Source of the DNA: Algivirga pacifica
GTDB taxonomy: Bacteria > Bacteroidota > Bacteroidia > Cytophagales > Flammeovirgaceae
Assembly (NCBI RefSeq): GCF_039543525.1
Contig: NZ_BAABJX010000010.1
Location: 1 to 64,000, forward strand
Length of the DNA: 64,000 nucleotides
Direction of reading: 5' to 3'
Both the position numbers and the translations under genes were made by a program. Below the pieces are notes generated by a model. That model saw only the letters and a program-made list of their open reading frames with translations. It made no database searches and was not told where the DNA came from. Positions 19,092-26,978 of this stretch are shown one piece after another. Every line of letters begins with the position of its first letter. The stretch's first letter is position 1.

Positions 19092-19130
19092 AAAGGCCTG
19101 AATGCCTCAGGCCTTTGCGCTGCAAAAATA
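19092..19130 (-). terminator. Terminator of the LRR gene, overlapping a possible purB leader
   Basis: AAAGGCCTGA (19092-19101) and its exact complement (19107-19116) form a 10-bp stem followed on the minus strand by TTTTTTAATT. Just ahead of it a minus-strand TATTTTTG (19130-19123) looks like a -7 box. If that box is used, the purB transcript would begin at the hairpin. Confidence 0.7.
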
Positions 19131-19149
19131 AGTATTTTTTATTTACTGC

Positions 19150-20250
19150 CTAAAAGAAGTCCGTTTCAATCTTAGGGTATTTTTCCTGAAAGGCTCTAAT
19201 ACTGTCTTCTGGCACCTTAGAATCTCTGAAATAAAGTACCGTCAATGAAGGCATTGCGCCAGCTGCTGCTACAGAAGTCACCTTAGAATCGGTAAAGATT
19301 AAAATACTCAAAGAAGGTAACTTTGACAGAGGAGTAATGTCCTGTACCCTTGTAGAGGAAAACGTAAGTTCTTTTAAGGTTTTATGACTAGCCAGAGGCG
19401 ATAAGTCTGTTACTCCTGTAAACGAAATAAATAGATGTTCCAGATGAGTAAGATCTTCCAAAGGAGACAAATCTGTAATCCCTTTACAACTATTCATACT
19501 CAGGTATTGAAGTTTTTTAAGGCGACTCAAGGCTGAAATATCCTCTGCTGGAATCTTTTGCATTTGCAATTGCTCTAGATTCTTAAGCTTCTTCAACGGA
19601 GAAAGGTCCTCCACTTTAGTATAGGAGATCTTAAGCGTACGTAAATCCCTCATCTTTCGGATAAAGCTGATATCTTTTAAGTTGGTATCATCCAAAGAAA
19701 GTACCTCCAGATCATCAAATAGGGCGATAGACTCCCAATCATTAAACTGCTTATTCTCAAATAAATCAATCTCTTTCAGGTTCTCCAATTCCTCCAAGAC
19801 TGCGATCGACTTTACGGAAGTACCCGAAAGAAACAATCGCTCTAAAGAAGTCACTGTTGCCAAAGCTGAAATATCCGAAATAGGGCAATAAGCCAGATTA
19901 AGCTTCTTCAATCGCTTTAGAGACTGCAGAGGAGTCAGGTCTTTAATCATTGCATAAGAGCAATCTACTTCTTCCAGATAAGGTAAAGCCTTCAATGGCT
20001 CCAGAGAGTGGATATTGCGGTTTTCTCCAAAGTCATCAATCCCTGCACAGTTGATCGTCTTTAGGGCTCCAATTTGCTGAAGGCCATCCGCAGAGATGCC
20101 CATGCCCATAAACCCTATCTCATTTCTGAAAACATCTTTCCATTCTTTGCTCAAACCACTCCACCAATCCATCGACACTCCGTCTTTTGCAGAAAGTGTC
20201 CAAGGCAACAAAGAAAAGGCAAACAGTAATAAAATATTCTTGTATCTCAT
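19150..20250 (-). CDS. Secreted leucine-rich-repeat protein
   Basis: A 366-residue protein with a signal peptide (residues 1-21, ending TLSA) followed by about a dozen leucine-rich repeats of 22-23 residues from residue 65 to 350. The repeat is of the internalin type: L-x-x-L-x-x-L-x-x-L-x-L-x-x-T-x-V/I-x-D-L-S-P-L. No sorting signal or enzyme domain follows, so it is probably a periplasmic or surface protein-binding module. The partner is unknown. Confidence 0.8.
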   Translation of the reverse strand: MRYKNILLLFAFSLLPWTLSAKDGVSMDWWSGLSKEWKDVFRNEIGFMGMGISADGLQQIGALKTINCAGIDDFGENRNIHSLEPLKALPYLEEVDCSYAMIKDLTPLQSLKRLKKLNLAYCPISDISALATVTSLERLFLSGTSVKSIAVLEELENLKEIDLFENKQFNDWESIALFDDLEVLSLDDTNLKDISFIRKMRDLRTLKISYTKVEDLSPLKKLKNLEQLQMQKIPAEDISALSRLKKLQYLSMNSCKGITDLSPLEDLTHLEHLFISFTGVTDLSPLASHKTLKELTFSSTRVQDITPLSKLPSLSILIFTDSKVTSVAAAGAMPSLTVLYFRDSKVPEDSIRAFQEKYPKIETDFF

Positions 20251-20618
20251 TTTTTAATTGTTAGTATTTTCGTTGGTACAGGAACAACTATTAATCATTG
20301 GCTAGTATTCACCATTACTAGACAAATATTAAGCCCTTTACCCCTAAAATATATAAAAAGGGAAAAATTGCCTATTATTAGTCCTATTTTCCTTAACCCC
20401 TATACTTAGAAAATATTGCTCCTTTCACAGGAAATTAGACAAGGAAAGAAGTGATGATTATTTTTATTTGAAAAAATTCTAAATAAATTTGCCCTCCGAT
20501 AGAACAATCTGTTCTTAAAAAGGTTATAAAACTGCCTTTTCAAGGGTAGAGAAGTCAAATGCTTAAATAAGCAGATATAGCTTAATGAAAATCATCAACT
20601 TTCATACATATAAATAGA
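20251..20618. other. Divergent LRR/sufC spacer with a perfect dyad
   Basis: The 368-base region between the divergent genes contains TAAATTTG at 20484-20491, matching a + strand -7 box, though I see no good -33. Ten bases later there is a perfect dyad, AGAACA-ATC-TGTTCT (20501-20515). Its position at the expected transcription start suggests a repressor site for sufCD. Confidence 0.5.
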
Positions 20619-21383
20619 ATGCTGAAGATCAATAATTTACAGGCGTCCATTGAAGACAAACAGATTCTTAAAGGAATTAATCTAGAAGTTAAACCGGGTG
20701 AAGTACATGCCATCATGGGACCTAACGGTTCTGGAAAAAGTACCTTAGCTTCCGTACTTGCCGGTAAGGAGGACTATGAAGTAAACGGAGGAGATGTAGA
20801 ATTCTTGGGAGAAGAATTGTTGGAAATGTCTCCTGAGGAGAGAGCTCAGAAAGGATTGTTCCTTGCGTTCCAGTACCCTGTAGAAATTCCAGGGGTAAGC
20901 AATACCAACTTCCTTAAAACGGCTGTAAATGAGATCCGTAAGGCAAGAGGTGAAGAACCATTCGATGCGGTAACATTCCTTAAGGAAATGAAAGAAAAAA
21001 TGAAGATCGTAAACATCGATCAATCATTAATGGGCCGTGCCTTGAACGAAGGTTTCTCAGGTGGTGAGAAGAAACGTAACGAGATTTTCCATATGGCGAT
21101 GCTTCAGCCACAATTGGCAATCTTGGATGAGACTGACTCAGGATTGGACATTGATGCATTGAAGGTCGTAGCTAACGGCGTTAATGCCCTTAGAGACGGA
21201 GAGCGTTCGTTCATCGTTGTAACACACTACCAAAGACTTCTTGACTACATCGTTCCTGACTTCGTACACGTATTGTACAAAGGTAAGATCGTAAAATCTG
21301 GCACTAAAGAACTTGCACTTGAGCTAGAAGAGAAAGGATACGACTGGATCATTAAAGAAGTTGAAGAAAAAGAGTCTAAATAA
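20619..21383 (+). CDS. sufC: Fe-S cluster assembly ATPase SufC
   Basis: A 254-residue cytoplasmic ABC-type ATPase that powers the SufBCD scaffold during Fe-S cluster assembly. Walker A is GPNGSGKST at residues 34-42. The signature is FSGGEKKRNEI near 148, and Walker B is LAILDETDSGLDID near 165, including the SufC-specific wording. It is followed by sufD after 10 bases. No sufB or sufS adjoins; the neighbour upstream is an unrelated gene on the other strand. Confidence 0.95.
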   Translation: MLKINNLQASIEDKQILKGINLEVKPGEVHAIMGPNGSGKSTLASVLAGKEDYEVNGGDVEFLGEELLEMSPEERAQKGLFLAFQYPVEIPGVSNTNFLKTAVNEIRKARGEEPFDAVTFLKEMKEKMKIVNIDQSLMGRALNEGFSGGEKKRNEIFHMAMLQPQLAILDETDSGLDIDALKVVANGVNALRDGERSFIVVTHYQRLLDYIVPDFVHVLYKGKIVKSGTKELALELEEKGYDWIIKEVEEKESK

Positions 21384-21393
21384 GCCTGACACT

Positions 21394-22710
21394 ATGAGTA
21401 AGTTTTATGTAGATGCAGCGTTAAAAAATGACGCACTATCGCATCTTGAAAATATTGCAGAAGCTTTTGAAGCGGAAGGAGAAATCGCTAGCAAGCGTCG
21501 TTCCGCAGCGGAAGCATTCAGCGAAATGGACTTCCCGTCCATCAAGCACGAAGAGTGGAAATATACTAATGTCAAGAAGCTGATCTCTAAAAACTATCAG
21601 TTTGGTGGCAATAGTGCAATTACTGCAGAGCAGTTAGAGTTGATCAAGGATCTGGAAGCACATGTATTGGTATTTGTCAACGGGCAATACCGTGCTGATC
21701 TATCCAACATCAAGGAAACAGGCAAGATGGTCATTGCACCATTGAGCGAAGCGGTTAAATCACACACGGAAGTAGTTGAAAAACATTTCGGTGCCTATGC
21801 TAAGGTAGAAGAAGAGTCTTTCCCGGCCCTGAACACTGCTTTTGCGGAGGAAGGTGTATTTATCCACGTTCCTAAAAGTGTTGCTGTAGAAACACCTGTA
21901 TATGCACTATATGTGGTAGATACCAACACTGCTGATACGATTTCACAACCTCGCAACTTGGTAGTTGTAGAAGAGAATGCACAGTTTACGTTCATCGAGA
22001 ACAGCCAAACCATTGGTGAGGAGCACACTGCTTTCATTAATGCTGTTTCTGAGGTTTTTGTAGCACCTAACGCTATTGTTGATCACTACAAGATCCAGAA
22101 CGATGAGACTAACGCGATGCAGGTATCTACTACTGCTGTTGAGCAATCTGACAGAAGTGTTTACAACAACACAGTCATCACGGTTAGCGGTGGATTGATC
22201 AGAAACAATCTGAATATCGCTTTGGGTGAGCATTGTGAGAACCACATGAATGGCCTTTACATTCTGAATGGTAAAACACATGTAGACAACCACACTGCTG
22301 TAGACCACAAGAAACCTAACTCGAACAGTAACGAGCTTTACAAAGGTATTTTGGATGGACAATCGACGGGAGTTTTCAATGGCAAGATCTTCGTAAGAGA
22401 GGGCGCTCAGAAAACCAACGCATTCCAGTCCAACAAAAATATCTTGATGTCTGATCAAGCCAACTGTGACACCAAGCCACAACTAGAGATCTGGGCAGAT
22501 GACGTAAGCTGTTCTCACGGATGTACGGTAGGTGCATTGGATGAAGAGCCTATGTTCTACCTAAGAGCTAGAGGTATCTCTGAGGATAAAGCCAGAGCTC
22601 TTTTGATGTTTGCCTTTGCTGGAGACGTATTAGAGAAAGTAAAAGTACCTGCACTGAAGAGTTATATCGAACGTATCATTGCGAAGCGTTTGAACTACGA
22701 CTTGGACTAG
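21394..22710 (+). CDS. sufD: Fe-S cluster assembly protein SufD
   Basis: 438 residues from ATG 21394; a TTG at 21361 overlaps sufC and is unlikely. The N-terminal helical part contains the family wording FPSIKHEEWKYTNV (residues 40-55). The central part is the beta-helix region, and the C-terminal part has the conserved block QANCDTKPQLEIWADDVSCSHGCTVG and AFAGDVLEKV. SufD pairs with SufB and binds SufC; it aids iron delivery to the scaffold. A terminator follows, closing a two-gene operon. Confidence 0.93.
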   Translation: MSKFYVDAALKNDALSHLENIAEAFEAEGEIASKRRSAAEAFSEMDFPSIKHEEWKYTNVKKLISKNYQFGGNSAITAEQLELIKDLEAHVLVFVNGQYRADLSNIKETGKMVIAPLSEAVKSHTEVVEKHFGAYAKVEEESFPALNTAFAEEGVFIHVPKSVAVETPVYALYVVDTNTADTISQPRNLVVVEENAQFTFIENSQTIGEEHTAFINAVSEVFVAPNAIVDHYKIQNDETNAMQVSTTAVEQSDRSVYNNTVITVSGGLIRNNLNIALGEHCENHMNGLYILNGKTHVDNHTAVDHKKPNSNSNELYKGILDGQSTGVFNGKIFVREGAQKTNAFQSNKNILMSDQANCDTKPQLEIWADDVSCSHGCTVGALDEEPMFYLRARGISEDKARALLMFAFAGDVLEKVKVPALKSYIERIIAKRLNYDLD

Positions 22711-22770
22711 TGATTTAAGCACTAAGCCTTCTGGCAGGAAATAAAGGGGTAGTACTACTTCCAAATAAAT

Positions 22771-22805
22771 AAAGGAGAAAGGATGATTATTATCCTTTCT
22801 CCTTT
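22771..22805 (+). terminator. Terminator of sufCD
   Basis: AAAGGAGAAAGGAT (22771-22784) pairs exactly with 22792-22805 around a 7-base loop, and the stem is followed by TTACTT. Confidence 0.8.
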
Positions 22806-22884
22806 TTACTTAAACCCTTTGAAAACAGCACTTAGCTATAAATTTATTGAGTATCTGCTACACCCCTATTCATTTCTATCAAAT

Positions 22885-23601
22885 TTAAGTACTAATGGCC
22901 GCATCGGCCAGTACCGTATTAATTTCTTTGACCACCTCATCCAACTCATAAGAGGACTCCCGAATCATATCAAACAGTTGCCCTGATTGCTCTTCTCCGT
23001 TTTCCATCAACTTGATAAGCCCCATAATACGACACAAAGGGCCCCTTACTTTATGGGAGTTCAAATGACAGTACTGATCTAGTGCTTCATTCTTCATATC
23101 CAAAAGAATCTTCAGACGACGAATCTCCTCAATGGACTGATACTCTTGTTCACTTATCCCCCTTAGACTTCCCAAACGATCGACTGTCTCATGTACCAGC
23201 TCTGTTACTTCGTTCTTGATCTTATCAATTCGATTCAGGCGAGTGGTCATAGCATCGTAAAGATCTTCGTATTCAAAGGGCTTCGTGATATAATCATCGG
23301 CACTTTGATTCATGCCTTTTCTAATATCTTTCAAACTGGATTTGGCCGTAAGAAAAATAAATGGTGTGTTGGTTAATGTACGATGACTCCGTACATACTC
23401 CAGAACACCATACCCATCTAATCGAGGCATCATCACGTCACATAAAATCAAATCTGGCTTCACTTCCTTGATCTGATGAATCCCTTCCAGTCCATCTCGG
23501 GCTGTTGACACCTCATACTCTCCAGAAAAGTTTAACATATCAATAAGACTCTCTCTAAGATAGTCTTCATCTTCGATAACCAATACTTTGTGCTTACTCA
23601 T
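22885..23601 (-). CDS. Response regulator with a C-terminal orphan H-box
   Basis: 238 residues from ATG 23601 (earlier in-frame codons add a stretch without family likeness). Residues 4-120 are a receiver domain: acidic residues at 10-12, phospho-acceptor Asp55, Thr85 and Lys107. A coiled region (125-175) leads to NSHKVRGPL at 181-189, which matches the H-box of a histidine-kinase DHp domain with His183, followed by a second helix ending at 232. There is no ATP-binding domain, and none is encoded downstream. It may act as a dimerising phosphotransfer protein or sequester a partner kinase. It is a single gene. Confidence 0.8.
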   Translation of the reverse strand: MSKHKVLVIEDEDYLRESLIDMLNFSGEYEVSTARDGLEGIHQIKEVKPDLILCDVMMPRLDGYGVLEYVRSHRTLTNTPFIFLTAKSSLKDIRKGMNQSADDYITKPFEYEDLYDAMTTRLNRIDKIKNEVTELVHETVDRLGSLRGISEQEYQSIEEIRRLKILLDMKNEALDQYCHLNSHKVRGPLCRIMGLIKLMENGEEQSGQLFDMIRESSYELDEVVKEINTVLADAAIST

Positions 23602-23837
23602 AGTTGATTGACTAATAAAGGTTGATGTACAGAAAATATTTGATACTCTTCTTTCTCCATAAACCAATCAATGGTCCATTGCTATAAAATCAGGAAGTAT
23701 AATTTTACACATAATGTTATGAACTGCAAATCAATCTCTTCTCAATCCTACTTACGTAAGAAATCGCCTCAAATGTGAACAATGAGCAGTAAGAGTAAAT
23801 GCTCTGCAGTTAAAACGGCTAGCACGGTGGTATTTAA

Positions 23838-23872
23838 TTTTCAATGATTAATTTTCAATTTTCAATGATTAG
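23838..23872. repeat. Heptamer-register repeat (TTTTCAA/TGATTA)
   Basis: Five consecutive heptamers occupy 23838-23872: three copies of TTTTCAA and two of the TGATTAA/TGATTAG type. The tract runs directly into the left end of the element at 23870-24066. Confidence 0.75.
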
Positions 23873-24066
23873 AGTTTATCACGGTTAGTTGTTTATAAGT
23901 AGGAAAAAGTACTGAACTGGTCCAAGAGTTCAAATTCCGAACGAGGTACGAGTAAGGAATTACTCTTGGATCAAGTGGTTTACTACATCGATTAAGGTTT
24001 ATACGTACTACTTTTGAACTAGAGATATATTCTCTACTCAGACGAAATAAACCGTGATAAGCTCTA
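23870..24066. mobile_element. MITE-like element, family B
   Basis: A 197-base non-coding segment with inverted ends: TAGAGTTTATCACGGTT at 23870-23886 and its complement with one mismatch at 24050-24066. An inner inverted pair (TCCAAGAGT facing ACTCTTGGA, around 23920-23977) flanks a short repeated CGAG word. The right end stops 4 bases before the permease stop codon. A solo copy of the end sequence occurs at 13515-13531. The remaining spacer, 23602-23837, shows nothing else. Confidence 0.65.
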
Positions 24067-24070
24067 TTGA

Positions 24071-25222
24071 TTATTCTCTATACACACTCCTACTCACCTT
24101 ACCGTAGCTATCATCATTCCTAAATACTTGATACTCCCTATATCCTTTATAAAATTCTCCTGCCATTACCCTTAACATCGTATAAGTAGGAATAGCCAGA
24201 ATCATCCCCAATATCCCTCCTACTGAAGAACCAATCACTACTGCAAGAAAGATCACCAAGGGGTGTGTTTTTACACTTTTAGAAAATATCATGGGTTGCA
24301 AAAAGATATTATCTGTCAATTGTACTACGGCAAAAACAGAGACGATCTTCACAATGATAATAAGATACTCTTCTGTGGGTAATCCTGGATTAGTAGAAAT
24401 CCCTACAATTAATCCGAATATAGCTCCTAAAATAGGCCCCATAAAAGGAATCAAGTTGGCAACAGCTGCAAATACAGCTATTGTTACAGCATACTCCACC
24501 CCTACAATCAAAAGACCTATAGAGGCCAATGAGAATATACTGATCATCTGTACGAATAATCCCAGTAAATAATTAGAAAGTAAGTTTTCTGTTTTACTTA
24601 CTGCAGCAATCGATACTTCAAAATATTTATTGGGAATAAGTGAAATGAAGTACTTCTTATAATTCCCTGGTTCATACAGAAAAAAGAAAGTAATAAACAA
24701 TACCGCTATAATTCCGAAAAAGAAATTCCCTGTAAACTGCAGCACGCCATTAACAAACTTCTCTACTTTTCCTCCCTTGAATAAATTTGCAATACTGCTC
24801 GTTAAATCCTCAAATAGGAACTTTTCATTTCCCGAACGTAACTTGTTGCGTATCAAGAACTCCTCGAAATTACGTACGGGAACCTCTATAGAATCAAAAA
24901 AGTCATTGAAGTTAATTCGGCCAATAAGCTTAATTTGTTGAGAAACCAAGGGGACAAACAAATAAACAAACAAAGAAAGCAACCCAAACAACAAAATAAA
25001 TGCTCCTGCTACGGCCACTCCTCTTGGCATTTTCAATCCCATTAGCTGTATGTTTGCTAAATAGTTAGTAGGAGTCCTCAACAAGGCAGATATCACCAAA
25101 GAAATCAATAAATAGCTCAAAATATCCCCCAGATACCACCCTAAAGAAAGTACTGCAAAAACCAGTACACCCATTGCAAGAATAGTCGTGAAATTAAGCA
25201 GGAAATTGATTCGTTTATCCAT
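24071..25222 (-). CDS. AI-2E family permease (PerM/TqsA-like)
   Basis: A 383-residue membrane protein with about eight transmembrane helices, a hydrophilic section at residues 100-150 between the third and fourth, and the conserved C-terminal block NLIPFMGPILGAIFGLIVG and PLVIFLAVVIGSSVGGILGMILAIP. Members are proposed exporters of autoinducer-2 or Na+/H+ antiporters; the actual substrate differs between members and cannot be assigned here. It is a single gene. Confidence 0.85.
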   Translation of the reverse strand: MDKRINFLLNFTTILAMGVLVFAVLSLGWYLGDILSYLLISLVISALLRTPTNYLANIQLMGLKMPRGVAVAGAFILLFGLLSLFVYLFVPLVSQQIKLIGRINFNDFFDSIEVPVRNFEEFLIRNKLRSGNEKFLFEDLTSSIANLFKGGKVEKFVNGVLQFTGNFFFGIIAVLFITFFFLYEPGNYKKYFISLIPNKYFEVSIAAVSKTENLLSNYLLGLFVQMISIFSLASIGLLIVGVEYAVTIAVFAAVANLIPFMGPILGAIFGLIVGISTNPGLPTEEYLIIIVKIVSVFAVVQLTDNIFLQPMIFSKSVKTHPLVIFLAVVIGSSVGGILGMILAIPTYTMLRVMAGEFYKGYREYQVFRNDDSYGKVSRSVYRE

Positions 25223-25367
25223 TATCTAGTAGTTAAGGTTGATATTGTTACATTACTTATGTTTAGAGCTTGTAAATGATAGACATTACATGGTATCTCT
25301 AAACTGTAATATTCCGACAGGGTTAGGCTGAAAGTCTATAGTTACATGGAACACTACAGTAGCAAAA

Positions 25368-25401
25368 AAACCCTTACCTGATAATTCACAGATAAGGGTT
25401 T
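25368..25401 (-). terminator. Terminator of the DUF3276 gene
   Basis: AAACCCTTACCTG (25368-25380) pairs with 25389-25401 (one mismatch). On the minus strand the stem is followed by TTTTGC. Confidence 0.8.
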
Positions 25402-25421
25402 TTCATGCTCTTGACAAAGAA

Positions 25422-25733
25422 TTAATCCCAGCTCAATTCGTCGTCAATGTTATCGCTGTCAAGTCTTGCAAAATCATAGTCAGGCATCAATTCCTCCTTC
25501 ACATGATCAACACACTCATTCAGCGCATCCACGAATTTGTTGAAATCTTCTTTATACAAGAAAATTTTGTGCTTCTCGTAGAAGTGCCCTTCGTCCCTAT
25601 AACGTTTCTTACTTTCAGTGATTGTCAAGTAATAGTCATTGGAACGTGTCGCCTTTACATCAAAAAAGTACGTTCTTTTTCCTGCGCGTACGCGCTTTGA
25701 GTAGATTTCCTCTCTTTCTTTATTCTCTTCCAC
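25422..25733 (-). CDS. DUF3276, PUR-family nucleic-acid-binding protein
   Basis: A 103-residue protein of DUF3276, a Bacteroidota-specific family related to PUR-alpha repeats that bind single-stranded DNA or RNA. The domain covers residues 9-80: a beta-sheet (KRVRAGKRTYFFDVKAT, DYYLTITESKKRY, HKIFLYKEDFNKF) followed by a helix FVDALNECVDHVKEEL. The acidic tail (DYDFARLDSDNIDDELSWD) is usual. It is transcribed alone with its own terminator. A possible folded leader lies at 25809-25852, near the expected transcript start. Confidence 0.88.
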   Translation of the reverse strand: MEENKEREEIYSKRVRAGKRTYFFDVKATRSNDYYLTITESKKRYRDEGHFYEKHKIFLYKEDFNKFVDALNECVDHVKEELMPDYDFARLDSDNIDDELSWD

Positions 25734-25808
25734 AGTCCTTAAATGGTTAATTCAACAGGGATAAAAAAACAATCTTAAACTTCCCTTCCAACACAGGATC
25801 GAAAAGAA

Positions 25809-25852
25809 AGCCTCGGGTCGTCACCCTAACGGAATGAATCCGTACGATGGCT
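25809..25852 (-). promoter_or_regulatory. Candidate folded RNA leader (three-way junction) of DUF3276
   Basis: Read on the minus strand, AGCC (25852-25849) pairs with GGCT (25812-25809) and encloses two hairpins: ACGGA/TCCGT with a TTCAT loop (25843-25829) and GGGT/ACCC with a GACG loop (25826-25815). An AAAATTTG resembling a -7 box lies about 15 bases upstream, so the transcript may begin at or near this fold. The stems are short (4-5 bp), so chance cannot be excluded. The remaining spacer up to 26126 is AT-rich and shows nothing more. Confidence 0.35.
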
Positions 25853-26126
25853 AAAATATACAAATTTTTCATCCGAAAAAACTATTCTTTTTTTTTTTTA
25901 GCATTAAAGGAACTTTTCCCCATTTCAACACACATTAACCTTTGTTTAATACTATCCCACCCCTTTCGCCCCTATACACCATATGATCTTTTGCCATTGT
26001 CCTTTATTGTTGAGGATATAAGATTATCAAGATTTCAGGAAAAATTAGTAGCTTTGAGTAGTAGGCGGGGTCTAAAAACTTCCTCCCAGAAACATTTGCT
26101 CAATCAAAACCACTATATCTTTCGTA

Positions 26127-26867
26127 ATGATGACAAACGAACGGTCTTTTCTATTACTTAGTTTTCTATTGGTGTACACTCTTGTTTTGAGGGTATCTCC
26201 AGTGATGGCCCAAACAACCACAGGTAGAGCTACCTTCACGGCTATCCCCGATGGAAGCATCACCGCCAGTGGAGAAAAATATGATCGCAATGAACTCACC
26301 GCAGCCCATGCCACCCTGCCTTTTGGTACTAAGCTTAAGGTCCATAACAATGACAATGGCAAAGAAATCACGGTTAAGATTAATGACCGTACCCAAAACC
26401 CCGCCAACCTATTGGAACTAACCTATATGGCCGCCTATCAATTGAATATGCTAGGCAAAACCTATTCTGATATAAGCGTACAGGTCATGGATAACGGTAA
26501 TGGCATTAAAAATGCAGTTCCTTTTGTTTCTCAACAATCCACACCTGAGTTTAAAGATGAATATCTTATGCAATTTTCCACAGAAGGATTCTATACACTG
26601 GAAGGTATACCTATTTCACCTAAAGGATATGGAGTACAGGTAAGTGCCTCTACCAATAAAGAATATACATTAGAAAAAGCCGTAGAATATCACAAAATGA
26701 TGTTCCGCGATCTTATCATACAGGTAAGCTGGGTTAATCAACAAAAGATTTACCGCTTATTTATAGGTGCTTACTTACAGCCAAAAGAAGCTGTTCCTTT
26801 ACAGAAATTCTTCAATCAAAATAAAATAGGTGCACATATCAAGGCTTATGAAGCCTTTGATTATTAA
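26127..26867 (+). CDS. RlpA-like DPBB protein with C-terminal SPOR-type domain
   Basis: A 246-residue exported protein (signal peptide to about residue 29, ending VMAQ). Residues 33-115 form the double-psi beta-barrel of RlpA: ASGEKYDRNELTAAHATLPFGT and VTVKINDR carry the conserved Asp and His positions of lytic transglycosylases of this fold. The end (about 168-245, YGVQVSASTNKEYTLEKA to AHIKAYE) looks like a SPOR domain, which binds denuded septal peptidoglycan. A second protein of the same design follows, so the two probably act together on the cell wall. Confidence 0.82.
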   Translation: MMTNERSFLLLSFLLVYTLVLRVSPVMAQTTTGRATFTAIPDGSITASGEKYDRNELTAAHATLPFGTKLKVHNNDNGKEITVKINDRTQNPANLLELTYMAAYQLNMLGKTYSDISVQVMDNGNGIKNAVPFVSQQSTPEFKDEYLMQFSTEGFYTLEGIPISPKGYGVQVSASTNKEYTLEKAVEYHKMMFRDLIIQVSWVNQQKIYRLFIGAYLQPKEAVPLQKFFNQNKIGAHIKAYEAFDY

Positions 26868-26916
26868 CCTATGTATCCCGATTTACAATTATTACGTATA
26901 TTTTAACAATAAGACA

Positions 26917-26924
26917 TACCTTTG
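26917..26924 (+). promoter_or_regulatory. -7 box before the second RlpA-like gene
   Basis: TACCTTTG matches the Bacteroidota -7 consensus. It lies 54 bases before the ATG at 26979 and overlaps the TTG at 26922 that would start the longest reading frame, which argues for the later start. A -33 partner is not clear. Confidence 0.5.
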
Positions 26925-26978
26925 TATTCAGAGAATAATCAAAACAAACGATTGAAAGCATCACTAACAGATAAAGAG

